This document shows, one piece after another, positions 13,247 to 25,170 of a stretch of DNA of 64,000 nucleotides (position 1 is its first letter; the number at the start of each line of letters is the position of its first letter). The stretch covers positions 159,112,317-159,176,316 of the forward strand of contig NC_081405.1 of the NCBI RefSeq assembly GCF_030272615.1, read 5' to 3'. Under the pieces are notes generated by a model. It made no database searches. It was not told the DNA's origin and was given only the letters and a program-made list of their open reading frames with translations. Made by a program: the position numbers and the translations under genes. Source of the stretch: Cryptomeria japonica (taxonomy: Eukaryota; Streptophyta; Pinopsida; Cupressales; Cupressaceae).

Positions 13247-15016
13247 GGCGAACCTAGGCGCTGACCTGGGCGAATCCAAGCACGGGGCTAGGTTAAGTCA
13301 CAATAAAGTGATTTTAAACATTAAAAAATTAATTTTTTTTTGCCTTTTTAAAGCAAAAAACCCTAATCCGCCCCTTGTTAAATACATTTGAGACCCAAAA
13401 CAACTTCATTTGCTCATCTATTCTCTCTTGGTTTCATTTTGACATTTTGAAGGGCAAGTGATTATTTTCGGAGGAGATTGTTTGTGGAGTGCTTGAGGAA
13501 GGTGGAGAGCTTGCACAAAGGAGATTCAAGCACTTTAAGGTAAGCATTTATCCCTATTCTTTGATCTTTTAACGAATTTTTTCAAGTTTTTTTAATTTTT
13601 TTTTTTAATAGAAAAAGATAAACAAGTTCTATTATTTTTTATAACTTTTTTTCATACTTACATTATCTTTTACATTGTGTAATCTTGTATTTTTTAATTT
13701 TTTTTTTTTAATTTGAAAATGTTCAATTTCTTATAATAGCAAAAAAACAAAATGGCAACAAGTTTGAGTTTAGTGGGTGGGGGTTACAAGACTCAAAAAC
13801 CAAAAATTTAAAATTGATAAGAGGATTTCCTTTATGGAATTATACTACAAAGCATCAACAACTTCCAGGAGGTGGGGGATATGAATGGACTTGTAATTTT
13901 TGTAAAACCAATAATAGGTGCTCGTATTATTGAGTGAGACGTCACTTTTGTGGCCCCGCTGGTAAAGGGATTAAAATGTGGGTAGGGCCAGATGAGAAAG
14001 GGTTGTCTGCAACACAAATAGCAGCATTCATTAGAGAACAAGAAGACATTGATCAAGCTATAGCAAGAGAAAAACTAAGAGCCAATCCATCTGCAAACAA
14101 AACACCAATGACTTTATCTGATGATGATACACTACCAAAAAAGGCTCCCCATCACCCTTTCTTGGATATACCCGCTATGCAAGATGAAGCTGAAGTAGAA
14201 AATTCCCTTCTTTCTCGCAAAAGAGGCCCATTGGAGAAAGCATTCAAAATGAAATCAAGAGATATTGCAGAGCAAAAAATTGCACGTTGCCTCTATGCCA
14301 ATGGTCTTCCTTTCAACTTGGTAAGATCACCATATTGGCGGGAGGTGGTGACGACAATCAATAATGCACCTACTGGTTTCACAAGTCTTGGGTATGAAAA
14401 GGTGCACACAACCTTATTGGCAAGAGAGAAAAATTTTGTAGACCAATCATTGAAACCGATTAGAGATTCTTGGGGTGAATTAGGTGTTTCTATTGTTTCT
14501 GATGGATGGAAGGATGGCAAAAACCACCCATTGATAAATGTTATTACAATGTCCCCCGAAGAGGCAATGTTTTTGAGGGCAGTTGATTGTGAGGGGCAGC
14601 TCAAAGATGCAAAATTCATTTCCAGAATCCTCTTTGATTGCATAGATATGGTGGGACATGAAAATGTTGTCCAAGTCATCACAAACAATGCAAAGGTTTG
14701 TAGGGCTGTAGGTGCTTTGGTTGAGCAAAGATATTCACTCATTTTTTGGACACCATGCACCATACACTCCCTCAACTTGGTGATGCAAACAATTGGCACT
14801 CAAATAGAGTGGGTGAAGGATATCTACCAAGAGGGTGAGGAGATCCAAATGTTTGTGACAAACGACCATATGTCACAAGCTATTTTTAGGAGCTTCTCGA
14901 GGTTGGAATTGCTGAAGGTAAATTTAATTTATCTATTTAATTTTATTTATGCCATGTTTAATTTTATTTTATATTTTTTAAAATGTGTTATTGACATATG
15001 TTTTACATGAACCTAG

Positions 15017-15769
15017 TGTTGATGTTTGTAGCTATGATCGAATTCCTTCTATGGGCCGATATAGCTAATATAATTGTCTAATTGGCCTATCGGCCTTAGA
15101 CAATCATAGATCCGAAATTATATGTTTATAACCACATATTGATTTAAAAGGTGTGACTTATATAAGAAATATAATATGGTTAGTTAGTGGTTTGTTAAGT
15201 GGCGCCCAAACTTAGTATGCCTCCTCCTTGTATAAGTCGTGTTCCTTCATAAAGGGCCGACTCTTGGTGAAAGGGTGCAACACATATATATGCATAAGGT
15301 TCAGTCTCATTCAGGATGATGAATTGAATAGAAGGGAAAAAGCAACTCGTCTACATCTACAGCCTGTGCATTGACATCTACAGCCCGTGCATTGTCTAAG
15401 CAGATCGCTTTCTTATATTGCAAATTGAACACAATATATGTGTAGACCGAGTATTAGCAGAGCTGTGCGAATTCATTAGCAGAGTAGATTGAAGGCAAGG
15501 CAGATCATACACATATGAGAAGAAGCAGATTGTATATTACCTGAAGTGCAGATCGAACACATATCATTGTGGCCAGATTAATCAATGATTACATTGCAGA
15601 GTTATTTGAGGAGAAGTCCGAATCAACTGCCTTGTACATTCGGCTTCTTACAACAGTTCAGTTTGTATCTCCTTCAGTCTAAAGTAACTGGATCCATCTA
15701 TAAGCTTCAAGGAGTGAAGCAATTCACATTGGTCTTTGTACTTGATCATTGTAACAACATCTTGCTGTT

Positions 15770-15818
<49 letters not shown>

Positions 15819-15976
15819 GATATAATTTCCGTGCTCGGGGGAGACGATAACAATATATCGTCTATGGTTGGGAGTGCAACAATGATGTGAATCATTGCCC
15901 GTGGTTAATCGAGCACACCCTATGATTACTGTGCATGGTCATCTTCTTGTGATCCTAGTATTGTAACAATTCAACA
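15017..15976 (+). repeat. Copia-A 5' LTR (960 bp)
   Basis: Starts TGTTGATGTTTG and ends AATTCAACA. Near its start an inverted repeat pairs GGCCGATA with TATCGGCC. It contains an (AT)n microsatellite (about 15,775-15,813, longer than in the 3' LTR) and a short local duplication of ACATCTACAGCC-type sequence near 15,351-15,395 that is single in the 3' LTR. A branched fold lies at 15,831-15,916. Confidence 0.9.
15831..15916 (+). promoter_or_regulatory. Branched RNA fold near the end of the Copia-A LTR (R/U5), upstream of the PBS
   Basis: The outer arms GTGCTCG (15,831-15,837) and CGAGCAC (15,910-15,916) enclose two hairpins. One has arms GACGATA and TATCGTC (15,843-15,862). The other has arms CAATGAT and ATCATTG around a GTGA tetraloop (15,880-15,897). 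The same layout occurs in the short Copia at 40,995-41,076. Its place in the predicted genomic RNA leader suggests a packaging, dimerisation or priming role; that is inference. Confidence 0.5.
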
Positions 15977-15990
15977 TGGTATCAGAGTAG
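15977..15990 (+). promoter_or_regulatory. Copia-A primer-binding site (initiator-Met tRNA)
   Basis: TGGTATCAGAGTAGG starts directly after the LTR end. It matches the Copia PBS for tRNA-iMet (TGGTATCAGAGC type), with late mismatches. Confidence 0.85.
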
Positions 15991-17029
15991 GTTCTTGAAG
16001 GGCTGTTGCTCAGTTAGTGCATCCCCTCTGTCTTGAGGAAGAGCTTGAGCTTAAGAGTGGAAAGATATGACAGGGGATAAAAATCATCTTTAGCCTGGGA
16101 AACTCTGCAGATTTGCATCTGTCGATGGCAACTGAAATATGAGATCAGGACCTTCATTGGATGAAAGAACCAAACTAATCAGATAAGTCTTCTACCTACT
16201 ACCACATTTATTTGATAGTATATGGTGCATTGCTTATGCTAATGTTATTTATCTATTGTATGCTTTGGACTTATGGTTGCCTTCCTGTTCATAAGACTAG
16301 ATCTGCCCATGTGTAAGATTGAGTCTTGTAGCCCATAGCTATGATTACATACAATTCAAGACATCTAATTTATCATTATCATAAGCTATGTTTAACAACA
16401 GATTATTACAAATTTACAAGTGTATGTGCAAGTGCATGTGTGATTGCAGGGGACACTTGAAGACCTTAGTAGTTAAGGCTTAACTGCTGTTATACTGCTT
16501 GCAAGGGTTGCAAGTTTATCCAAAGCAAGATGGAGCTTGGATAATGAGATGAGTATTTTTCTTGGTTATTATCTCTTGAGTATTACTTTTATTTGCTTGT
16601 CGTAGTCAACCTCTTATCTGTATTCCTATATGTACTATAAAAGTTATGCTCTTGTTCTTTTCCTTGACCCTCGGGGACGGGTTTTTGCAAAAAAAAGAAG
16701 AACGATACATTAGGAATGCTGCTGAGGCATTTGTGCAGGTAATGGCAGCATCGAGGATTACAAAGCAAAATCGAGACAAGAGGGCTCTCCTAGTAAGAGG
16801 GAGTGGACTTCGAAGGGTATGCTTCTGTGACAGAGGGAGCAGCTAGAGGATCTGCTTCAATTGATTTTTGAGGATCTTGGTCATATTTGTTCAGAGGGAG
16901 TGGACCATGTCAAGATGGTTTCTCTAGTGATCAGTAGTCGGAGGACTCTATGATTCATGGATGGAGTCCCATGTGTGTAGGCTGGAAGGTTTTATGCTGT
17001 CACCTAGGTCGTGATATTCCTGGATAGAT
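15991..17029 (+). other. Copia-A leader, no clear coding sequence
   Basis: This region should hold gag, protease and integrase, but only about 1 kb is present. I recognise none of these domains. The element appears to have lost them by internal deletion. Confidence 0.5.
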
Positions 17030-17740
17030 GGATACTTGGTGAACTTGGGATTCACCAAGAGTGATGCAGACTTCAACCTTTACATAAAGGTTGTTGATGG
17101 TGAGGCATTGATTTTGGTCCTTTATGTTGATGACTTATTTCTCATTGGGGCAGAGAAGCTCATCATTTAGTGTCGAGGGGAGTTAGCCTTTGAATTTGAG
17201 ATGAAGGATCTTGGCCTTATGTACTAATTCCTGGATTGGAAGTTTGGCAGAAGACCGCATGAGATCTTCTTGAGTCAGGGGAAGTACACTATAGACATCC
17301 TGAAGAGATTTGGCATGATGGACTGTAAGTCCATGTCTACGCTGATGGATATAATTCTGGAGAAGTTGAGCGAGTTTGCTTCCAATTCAGATCTGGTAGA
17401 TTCCTCTATGTATTGTCAGTTGATTAGATCATTAATGTATTTGGTCAACACCAGACCACATATCTACTTTGCAGTGAGTACTCTCAGTAAGTTCATGTGT
17501 GAACCAAGATAGATTCATTGGGTTGCAGCTTGTGTGGGAGCTCGTGAAGTAGTGTGGCTTGAGAAGCTCCTTGCAGGATTGTTTGTACAATCATTGGAGC
17601 CTACAGTTATTCATTGTGATAACCAAAGTTGTGTGAAAGCTTTCTGTCAATCCTGTGTTTCATGACAGAACAAAGCATGTGGAGATCAAGTATTACTATG
17701 TTAGAGACATGGTGGAAAGGAATGCTATTCAGTCGAGATA

Positions 17741-18524
17741 TGTTAGTTTTAAGCAATCAGATGTTAATCTTAAATAACCAGGTTATAACAGAACAGTAAC
17801 AACAATGAAAACACAAGACAAGACACACCAATACCCTAGGTAAACCTCCCTCTTAGAGGTGAAAACCCCAGCCACAAAGTACAATATGTATTATCTCAAA
17901 TGTAGGCAATTACAAGGCAAGTGAACTTATCTCAGACTGCTGTCCAATCAGCAGGTTAGCAGATCTGAATTTCTCTTTATATAACAATGAAGATTGCAGC
18001 CCTTATCAGCAACAGATGACTAAGGAAGATCACCATCTAATTCGCACAAGGCGAGTCTTCATTAACTTCGCAAGATGATCTTGATAGCATCACCTAACAA
18101 CCAGCCTTAATAACTTCACACAGTAGATGAGAAGCAAGTTCGCACAAGAGAGAGAGAGAGATCGCCAATATTGGAGAGCATATTACATGTGATGAAGAAG
18201 ATGATAATGACTTCATTTGCTATTGGTTTTATATCCAACCTTTGGCACCAATACCCCTAGTCGGCTTGCTTATTTATTTATATAAATTGCATTTTTATTT
18301 TACAAGTTACATTTACTTGCCTCCACGTTACATGTTTGGGTCTAGCCCAAAATTACATTTGCTTGCCTCCACGTTACATGTTTGGGTCCAGCCCAAGAAT
18401 ACATTTATTTGTCTCCATGTTACATGATTGGGTCTAGCCCGAATTACATGAGAGATAATACATTTGTCTTTGACAACATTAAAGTGCAATAGTCAGGTAT
18501 CCGAGCTAGCTATTAATTTCAACT
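17741..18524 (-). repeat. Copia-B 3' LTR
   Basis: 784 bp, reading TGTTAGTTTTAAGC to ATTAATTTCAACT on the plus strand. It is nearly identical to 23,337-24,119. Its inner edge abuts the PPT complement CTCCCTCTTA (18,525-18,535). Confidence 0.9.
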
Positions 18525-18574
18525 CTCCCTCTTAGCTAGAGAGGATATCTGCCACTTGTCATGACCCATTCATG

Positions 18575-18786
18575 ACTTTCATCTTGCATTGCCCGCAAGG
18601 ATGAATGTATAGTACACCTGCAATAAAACACATAAATATCATGAACTCATTTCATGATGTCCATCTTGCATTGTCTGCAGAGGGTGGAAGAGGTCTTACA
18701 CCTCAACCTTCTCCCAGAGAAGGATACAATGTCACCTTGCAGCCCGCAGAGGGTGACTCCACCTTACATTGCCCGCAGAGGGTGGA
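18575..18786 (-). repeat. Copia-B 3' UTR hairpins
   Basis: Between the RNase H stop and the PPT, several short inverted repeats occur. Plus-strand arms are TTCATC/GATGAA (18,578-18,605), ATCATGAA/TTCATGAT (18,638-18,658), GTCACC/GGTGAC (18,731-18,757) and TCCACC/GGTGGA (18,758-18,786). On the sense strand the larger ones share CTCTGC near the 5' arm and a TGC/GCA or TGC/GTA inner pair. Confidence 0.6.
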
Positions 18787-18808
18787 GGGTGTAAACTAAA
18801 TTACATCA

Positions 18809-21800
18809 CTAAGATTGAGACTCCCTCTCAATCAATGCCGCGTTCTCCACAATTCCAAGCTTTTCTTTGAAGTACTCAAACTTCACTCGAGCTAGAGGCT
18901 TGGTGAGAACATCTGAAACCTATTCATCAGTGCTGATATATTTCAGCTGGATGGCACCTTTTTGTGCCATATCACGAACATAGTGATAATGAGTTTCCAT
19001 GTGTTTTGACCTGTCATGAAACACGGGATTATTAGACATTTTAATACAACTCTAATTATCACAATAAATAACAGTGGATTCCCAAGGTTGTCCAAACAAC
19101 CCAACAAGAAGCTTGCGAAGCCAAACTGCTTCTCTAGTTGCCACACTTGAAGCAATGTATTCAGCTTCTACAGTACCCAATGCAACTGAGGACTGTTTCC
19201 TACTGGCCCAAGAGATCATAGCGGAACCCAAGTTGAAACAGATTCCTAAAGTGCTTTTCCTATTAGTAACACTTCCGGCCCAATCAGAATCAGAGTAGCC
19301 TTCCAAATTGATTACTGTGTTGATTGGATACTTCAGTCCATAGCCAACTGTTCCACACAAGTATCTCAGGATGTGCTTGGCTGCCACCAAGTGAACATGC
19401 TTTGACTGGTTCATGAATTGGCTAAGTGCACTCATTGCATAGCAAATATTTGGTCTAGTGTTGACTAGATACATCAAGGATCCAATCAACTGCTTGTACT
19501 CTGAAGGATCTGCAAAGTCAGAGTTAGTTGCAAAAATACTCAACTTCTTCAAGTTAGTTTCCAGAGGAGTAGACATAGGTTTACAATCCATCATACCAAA
19601 TCTTTTCAATATATCAATAGTATATTTTCCTTGACTTAGAATACTTTCATTAGGTCTTTGCCACACTTCTAACCCTAGAAAGTAATGCATTAACCTAGAT
19701 CCTTCATTACAAATTCAGTAGCTAATTCTTTCTTACACCTAATGATGAGACTATCTTCACCAGTTAGAAATAATACCAAATCTTTACAATCCATCATACC
19801 AAATCTTTTCAATATATCAATAGTATATTTTCCTTGACTTAAAATACTTTCATTAGGTCTTTGCCACACTTCTAACCCTAGAAAGTAATGCATTAACCTA
19901 GATCCTTCATTTCAAATTCAGTAGCTAATTCTTTCTTACACCTAATGATGAGACTATCTTCACCAGTTAGAAATAATACCAAATCTTTACAATCCATCAT
20001 ACCAAATCTTTTCAATATATCAATAGTATATTTTCTTTGACTTAGAATACTTTCATTAGGTCTTTGCCACACTTCTAACCCTAGAAAGTAATGCATTAAC
20101 CTAGATCCTTCATTTCAAATTCAGTAGCTAATTCTTTCTTACACCTAATGATGAGACTATCTTCACCAGTTAGAAATAAATCATCCACATATAAAACCAG
20201 AATTAGCATTTCACCATTAAATACTTTAAAGTAAATGTTAGGATCAACATCATTCTTATAAAACCCTAAACTAACTAAGTACTTATCAATTCTTTCATAC
20301 CAAGCTCTAGGAGCTTGCTTGAGGCCGTAGAGAGCTTTCTTCAGTTTGCACATATGAGTTTCTCTATTATGAATCTCATAACCTTTAGGTTGTTCAATAT
20401 AGACTTCTTCCTCAATAACACCATTAAGGAAAGCAGTCTTTACATCCATCTGATATAACTTCCAACCTTTGGCTACATCAATAGCTATAATAGTTCTAAT
20501 GGAAGTATATCTAGCAACAGGAGCAAATGTTTTTTCATAATCTATGCCTTCCTTTTGAGAAAAACCATGAGCTACAAATCTAGCTTTATATTTCTCTATA
20601 CTACCATCAACAGCATGTTTAATTTTAAACAACCATTTGGAAGAAACAACAGACTTACCTTTAGGTCTAGGCACAATATCCCAGACATCATTCTTGATGA
20701 TGGATTGATACTCTTCGTCCATAGCTAACTTCCATGCTTGCTAGTTCATAGCTTCTTCTATGCTGGATGGTTCAGCCCCAATGATATTGCACATCATTGC
20801 AACATAGTTGGAGAGCTTCCGAGGTCTCTTAGTTTCTCTGAAAGTGCCACTAGGAGCTGCAAACTTTTCTGCATCTTGAATTGTGCTTCTAACCCAAATT
20901 GGTCTTTTCTTGCTAACTACAATATCTCTAGGTCCATCAGTTAACCAGAGGCTTAGGAGAATCATCATGCTCAATAGGTTCGGGAGGCTCAATAGACTCC
21001 CTCTGAATCTTAGGGTTAGTATCAATATCCATATTTTGATTATCATTAACTTCTTTATCATTATCAACAAGAGAACCTTTAGATTTCTTGAAAGCAATAT
21101 TTTCTTCAAAGGTGACATCCCTACTTACCTCAATATCCTTTGACCGGGAATGTAGATGCGAAATGCCTTGGAAGATTCACTATATCCAACAAGGATACCC
21201 TTCTTCCCGGAAGGCTCTAACTTAGTCCTCTTTTCCTTTGGCACATGAACATAGACAGGACTTCCAAAGATTCTTAGGTGGCTGATATCTGGTTTGACTC
21301 CAGTGAAAGCTTCCTCGGGAGTTATGTTCTTTAGGACATGGTGAGGGCATCTATTCTGAATGTACACTGCGGTCTTGGATGCTTCATCCCATAAGAAGGT
21401 CTGTAGGTCCTGATCGTGAATCATAGCTTTGGCTGCTTCAATAATGGCTCTATTTTTTCATTCCGCTACACCATTTTGCTGAGGATTGTAGGGAATGCAG
21501 AACTCCCTCTTAATTCCTGTTTCTACACAAAAGTCATTGAAGCCACTTGAGGTGTATTCACCTCCATTGTCAGATCTTAACACTTTAATCCTTTTACCAG
21601 ACATATTTTCAGCTAGAGCTTTAAATTCTTTAAACCTACTTAACACTTCATCAGATTCTTTAGATTTTAGAAAGTAAATCCAAGTCTTTCTAGAAAAATC
21701 ATCTATAAATGTAACATAGTATAGAAATCCGCTAGGTGAAGGAATAGACATGGGTCCACATAGATCCGAATGAACAAGTGCTAATTTTTCCTTAGCTCTA

Positions 21801-22357
21801 CTTTCACTTTTATGAAATGGACATTTAGTGTTCTTACCTAATGCACAACCTTTGCAAGTATCATCATGAAGTTGATTAAGTTTAGGCATACATTTAACCA
21901 TCTTTTCAAGTGAAGGAAGTGCCTGATAGTGAAGATGGCCGAGCCTTCTATGCCATAGCTCGCTAGATTCAGAAGCTTCATGAATGAGTGCTTGAATGGG
22001 GTTAGCTGAAAACTTATACAAACTATCATATCTATTTCCAATAACACGAGCAGATTTAATACTAGATTTCTTAGGCCATGCAAGTACTTTACCCTTAGAA
22101 AATGCTATTTGATACCCTTTATCTTCTAGGGCAGAAATAGAAATTAAATTCCTCTTAATTCTAGGAACAAATAAAATATCACTAAGATGCAAGGACATGC
22201 CATAATCTAAATTTAAAGAAGTGCTACCAAAACCTCTTATCGAATACTGAGCATCATCACCAATTACCACATGAAGGTTGGACTCTTTCTCCATCAAGTC
22301 TGAGAGATGCTCTCGATATCCCGTGATGTGTCTAGATGCACCACTGTCTATCAACCA
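18809..22357 (-). pseudogene. Copia-B pol (protease, integrase, RT, RNase H) with internal triplication
   Basis: Protease MIDSGASRHIT (catalytic DSG) at the start. Then the integrase zinc finger (HRRLGHL through CKGCALGK) and core (VHSDLCGPM, FIDDFSRKTW, SDNGGEYTS). A TGA follows NGVAE near 21,456. Further domains are the post-integrase region (LRIFGSPVYVHVPKEKR), RT (WLFKIKHAVDGSIEKYKARF, YQMDVKTAFLNG, LYVDD) and RNase H (YSDSDWAGS, SVALGTVEAEYIA), ending RESQS at 18,809. The RT contains a 203-bp segment present three times, each copy adding a frameshift. Other stops lie near 19,050 and 18,920. Non-functional, but close to an intact parent. Confidence 0.9.
19581..20189 (-). repeat. 203-bp tandem triplication inside Copia-B RT
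   Basis: Three copies start at 19,581, 19,784 and 19,987, exactly 203 bp apart and nearly identical (a few substitutions near 19,695/19,898 and 19,632/20,038). Each covers the RT stretch from just after YVDD to MMDCK. At each added junction a short filler encodes a second DLV-type stretch that copies AGATTTGGTA from ten-odd bases upstream, which looks like replication slippage or template switching. 203 is not a multiple of 3. Confidence 0.9.
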
Positions 22358-23254
22358 AGTGTGACTATCGGTTTGCCATTGCTAGACAAGGCAGAAATGA
22401 AGAGGTAGTCTTTGTTATCCTTTGAGTTTGCAACTTCATTTAGGTTGGCCTCTCCTTGCGTGGGCGGATTCTGACATTCTTTAGCATAATGTCCAAACTT
22501 GTTGCATTTGAAGCAATAGACACATGAAAGATCCCTTGGCTTCTTCCTTGAATCGTAAGCAAGAGGTCTGAAGTCTCTTATCTCTTTTGAAGTTGTTCTT
22601 CTTCCAATGGCCTCCCTTTCTTTTAACATGTTGAGATGCAAGCACATGTTGATCTCCTCCATGAGTGCCTTTATGCATTCCTCTGGCAGCAAGGCGTGAC
22701 TCCTCTTGAATGCAATCTGACCGGAGGTGATCGAAGGAAGGGAATTCAGCTCTTCCACTTATGCTTTGAATGAATGGATCCCAAGAGTCAGGAAGACCAT
22801 TCAAAGCAATCATGACAATATCTTTGTCCACAACTTCGCTTCCAATGGCGCTGAGTTGGTCCTTCAATTCTGAAATTTTCATGAAGAAGGACATGACTGA
22901 ATCTCCTTTGCTCATTTTGACTTGAAGAAGTTGCTGCCTCAATGTAAGTGTCCGACTGATGTTGTTGATCTCATATATCCCTTCTAGATGTTTAAACATC
23001 TCTCGGGTTGTCTTCAGTTTGGAGATAACTGGAACAAGATGATCCTTCACGGAATCAATAAGGAACTTCTTTGCCTTGAGAGCATTCTTCTTGAATTGCT
23101 TTAGTTCTTCCGGATCCAAAGGTTCAGTCAAATCCTTGTCTTCCACAAATTGTAACAGCTCTAATTCTTCAAGAGCAAGGAGGACATGAACCTTCCATGA
23201 TGTAAAATTGAGGGCACCTTCAAGTATGTCCTCTACTTTCAGACCTGTAACCAT
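22351..23254 (-). pseudogene. Copia-B gag (capsid and zinc knuckle), frameshifted
   Basis: The start MVTGLKVEDILEGALNFTSW leads into a UBN2-type Copia capsid (LLALEELELLQFV, LTLRQQLLQVKMSKGDSV, MIALNGLPDSW). The frame then shifts near 22,560. In the second frame a CCHC zinc knuckle is present (CFKCNKFGHYAKEC), followed by the run into the protease. The frameshift separates capsid from nucleocapsid, so the copy is defective, though decay is slight. Confidence 0.85.
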
Positions 23255-23324
23255 CTTGCAAAACTAAAAGAGAAAACTAAAAGTGAAGGACAACTAATAA
23301 TTTGATTATTTAGAATGTACCTAA

Positions 23325-23336
23325 AGCTTTGATACC
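23325..23336 (-). promoter_or_regulatory. Copia-B primer-binding site
   Basis: The minus strand reads TGGTATCAAAGC directly after the LTR end CTAACA, the Copia tRNA-iMet primer site with one change from TGGTATCAGAGC. Confidence 0.85.
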
Positions 23337-24119
23337 ATGTTAGTTTTAAGCAATCAGATGTTAATCTTAAATAATCAGGTTATAACAGAACAGTAACAAC
23401 AATGAAAACACAAGACAAGACACACCAATACCCTGGGAAAACCTCCCTCTTGGAGGTGAAAAGCCCAGCGACAAAGTACAATATGTATTATCTCAAATGT
23501 AGGCAATTACAAGGCAAGTGAACTTATCTCAGGCTGCTGTCCAATCAGCAGGTTAGCAGATCTGAATTTCTCTTTATATAACAATGAAGATTGCAACCCT
23601 TATCAGCAGCATATGACTAAGGAAGATCAACATCAAATTCGCACAAGGCGAGTCTTCATTAACTTCGCAAGATGATCTTGATAGCATCACCTAACAGCTA
23701 GCCTTAATAACTTCACACAGTAGATGAGAAGCAAGTTCGCACAAGAGAGAGAGAGATTGCCAATATTGGAGAGCAGATTACATGTGATGAAGAAGATGAT
23801 AATGACTTCATTTGCTGTTGGTTTTATATCCAACCTTTGGCGCCAATACCCCAAGTCAGCTTGCGTATTTATTTATTTAAATTGCATTGTTATTTTACAA
23901 GTTACATTTACTTGCCTCCACGTTACATGTTTGGGTCCAGCCCAAAATTACATTTGCTTGCCTCCATGTTACATGTTTGGGTCCAGCCCAAGAATACATT
24001 TATTTGTCTCCACGTTACATGATTGGGTCCAGCCCGAATTACATGAGAGATAATACATTTGTCTTTGACAACATTAAAGTGCAATAGTCAGGTATCCGAG
24101 CTAGCTATTAATTTCAACA
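23337..24119 (-). repeat. Copia-B 5' LTR
   Basis: 783 bp, adjacent to the PBS at 23,325-23,336. It includes the CCCTGGGAAAACCTCCC block (about 23,430-23,470), which on the sense strand can fold through CTGGG/CCCAG and CCTCC/GGAGG. Confidence 0.9.
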
Positions 24120-24429
24120 CAGATGAACAAACTGCAGATATCCTCACCAAGCCTCTTTCCAGAATAAAGTTTGCATACTTTCGAGGTAAGTTTGGTATGG
24201 TAGAAAATGTAGCCCTAGCTGAGATTGAGTCTCAACAACATTGATTTGTTTTAATAGTAGTAATGTATTCTTTAAGATGTTTAAAGTGTAAAATCTTATT
24301 ATGCAATCTTATTAATTTGATATGGTTCATGATTAGTGTCATGTGTGTGACTCCATGAAAACATTGGTTCAGTGCTTGATGAGCCCTTGTGAACATTATT
24401 GTGAGGTGACGATCTCTCAATAGTGAACA

Positions 24430-25119
24430 CTTGTACATCTGATCATTATCGTAAGGTGATGATCTTACGAAATTGATTGATCATACCATTATGATGGATA
24501 TCATGGGACGTGATATCTATGGATATGTCATAATGGTTTATATCTCTAGGAGTAATATCTATGGATATGTCATAATGGTGGGTATCATGAGACGTGATAT
24601 CCATGGATAAGCCATAATGGTGGATATTACATAAAGAGATATTCATGGTGGATTTCATGCGACGTGAAATCCGTGGACATACCATGTAGTAATATCTTTA
24701 GATATACTATGATGGTGGATATCATGAGACGTGATATCCGTATACAAGCCTTAATGGTGGATATTACGTGAGAAGATATCTTTATTTAAGCCATAATGGT
24801 GGATATCACGTGAGGTGATATCTATGGATAAGCCATGATGGTTGATATCATGGTGAGGTGATATCTATTCTTACACCACTCTCTGGGAGTAGCCATGGTG
24901 GATCCATCCTCTGGGAGTAGCTATGGTGGATGTCATGTAAGAGATTCCATGACTTAACACTTGTGTTTATTCACCCTCTGGGAGTAGCCATGGTGAACGT
25001 CATGATGAGATGACGACATCACGTTGAGTGATTCCGTGATGGGCACTTGTGTTCATTTGCTTTTCATACATGGGAGTGGCCATGATGGACCCATCCTCTG
25101 GGAGTAGCCATGATGGATG
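24430..25119 (+). repeat. Copia-A 3' UTR hairpin array
   Basis: Tandem, degenerate units of 45-60 bp lie between the Copia-A RNase H stop and the PPT. First come 8-bp-stem hairpins: GGATATCA/TGATATCT at 24,496-24,518, GGATTTCA/TGAAATCC at 24,650-24,672, GGATATCA/TGATATCC at 24,717-24,739 and GGATATCA/TGATATCT at 24,801-24,823. Then come units of the form stem-CTC-TGG-GAGTAG-CCA-stem at about 24,875, 24,902, 24,970 and 25,091. No open frame spans it. Confidence 0.8.
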
Positions 25120-25161
25120 TCACTATGTGACTTAGACATCGAGAAGGATTCCTCTCTAGCT

Positions 25162-25170
25162 AAGAGGGAG
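25162..25170 (+). promoter_or_regulatory. Copia-A polypurine tract
   Basis: AAGAGGGAG directly before the 3' LTR. It is the same PPT as in the short Copia at 41,805-41,813. Confidence 0.85.

Larger units (their letters stand above)
17741..24119 (-). mobile_element. Copia-B: nearly full-length Copia retrotransposon nested in Copia-A
   Basis: Inserted into the RNase H coding end of Copia-A in opposite orientation. The two LTRs are about 784 bp. In the sense of the element the order is LTR, PBS (TGGTATCAAAGC), gag, protease, integrase, RT, RNase H, hairpin-rich 3' UTR, PPT, LTR, which is the Copia order. No clean TSD is seen: left flank AGATA and right flank CAGAT share only AGAT offset by one. 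The proteins belong to the same broad Copia group as Copia-A (shared KYTIDILKRFGMMDCK). Confidence 0.9.
17030..24243 (+). pseudogene. Copia-A reverse transcriptase and RNase H remnant, split by Copia-B
   Basis: 17,030-17,740 reads as the RT C-terminal half. It has LYVDDLFL (catalytic YVDD), EFEMKDLG, SQGKYTIDILKRFGMMDCKS, LIRSLMYLVNTRPHI, then an RNase H piece (AREAVWLEKLLAGLF, CDNQSCVKAF). Stops occur within the RT and after EPR. The frame breaks off at AIQSRYV where Copia-B begins, and resumes at 24,120 with DEQTADILTKPLSRIKFAYF, ending at 24,243. The join across the insert is natural for Copia RNase H ends. Multiple stops make it non-functional. Confidence 0.85.

Noticed and set aside
17736-24124. 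Target-site duplication for Copia-B
   Set aside because: The flanks AGATA and CAGAT do not match in register, so only the LTR ends and the broken host reading frame support the boundaries.
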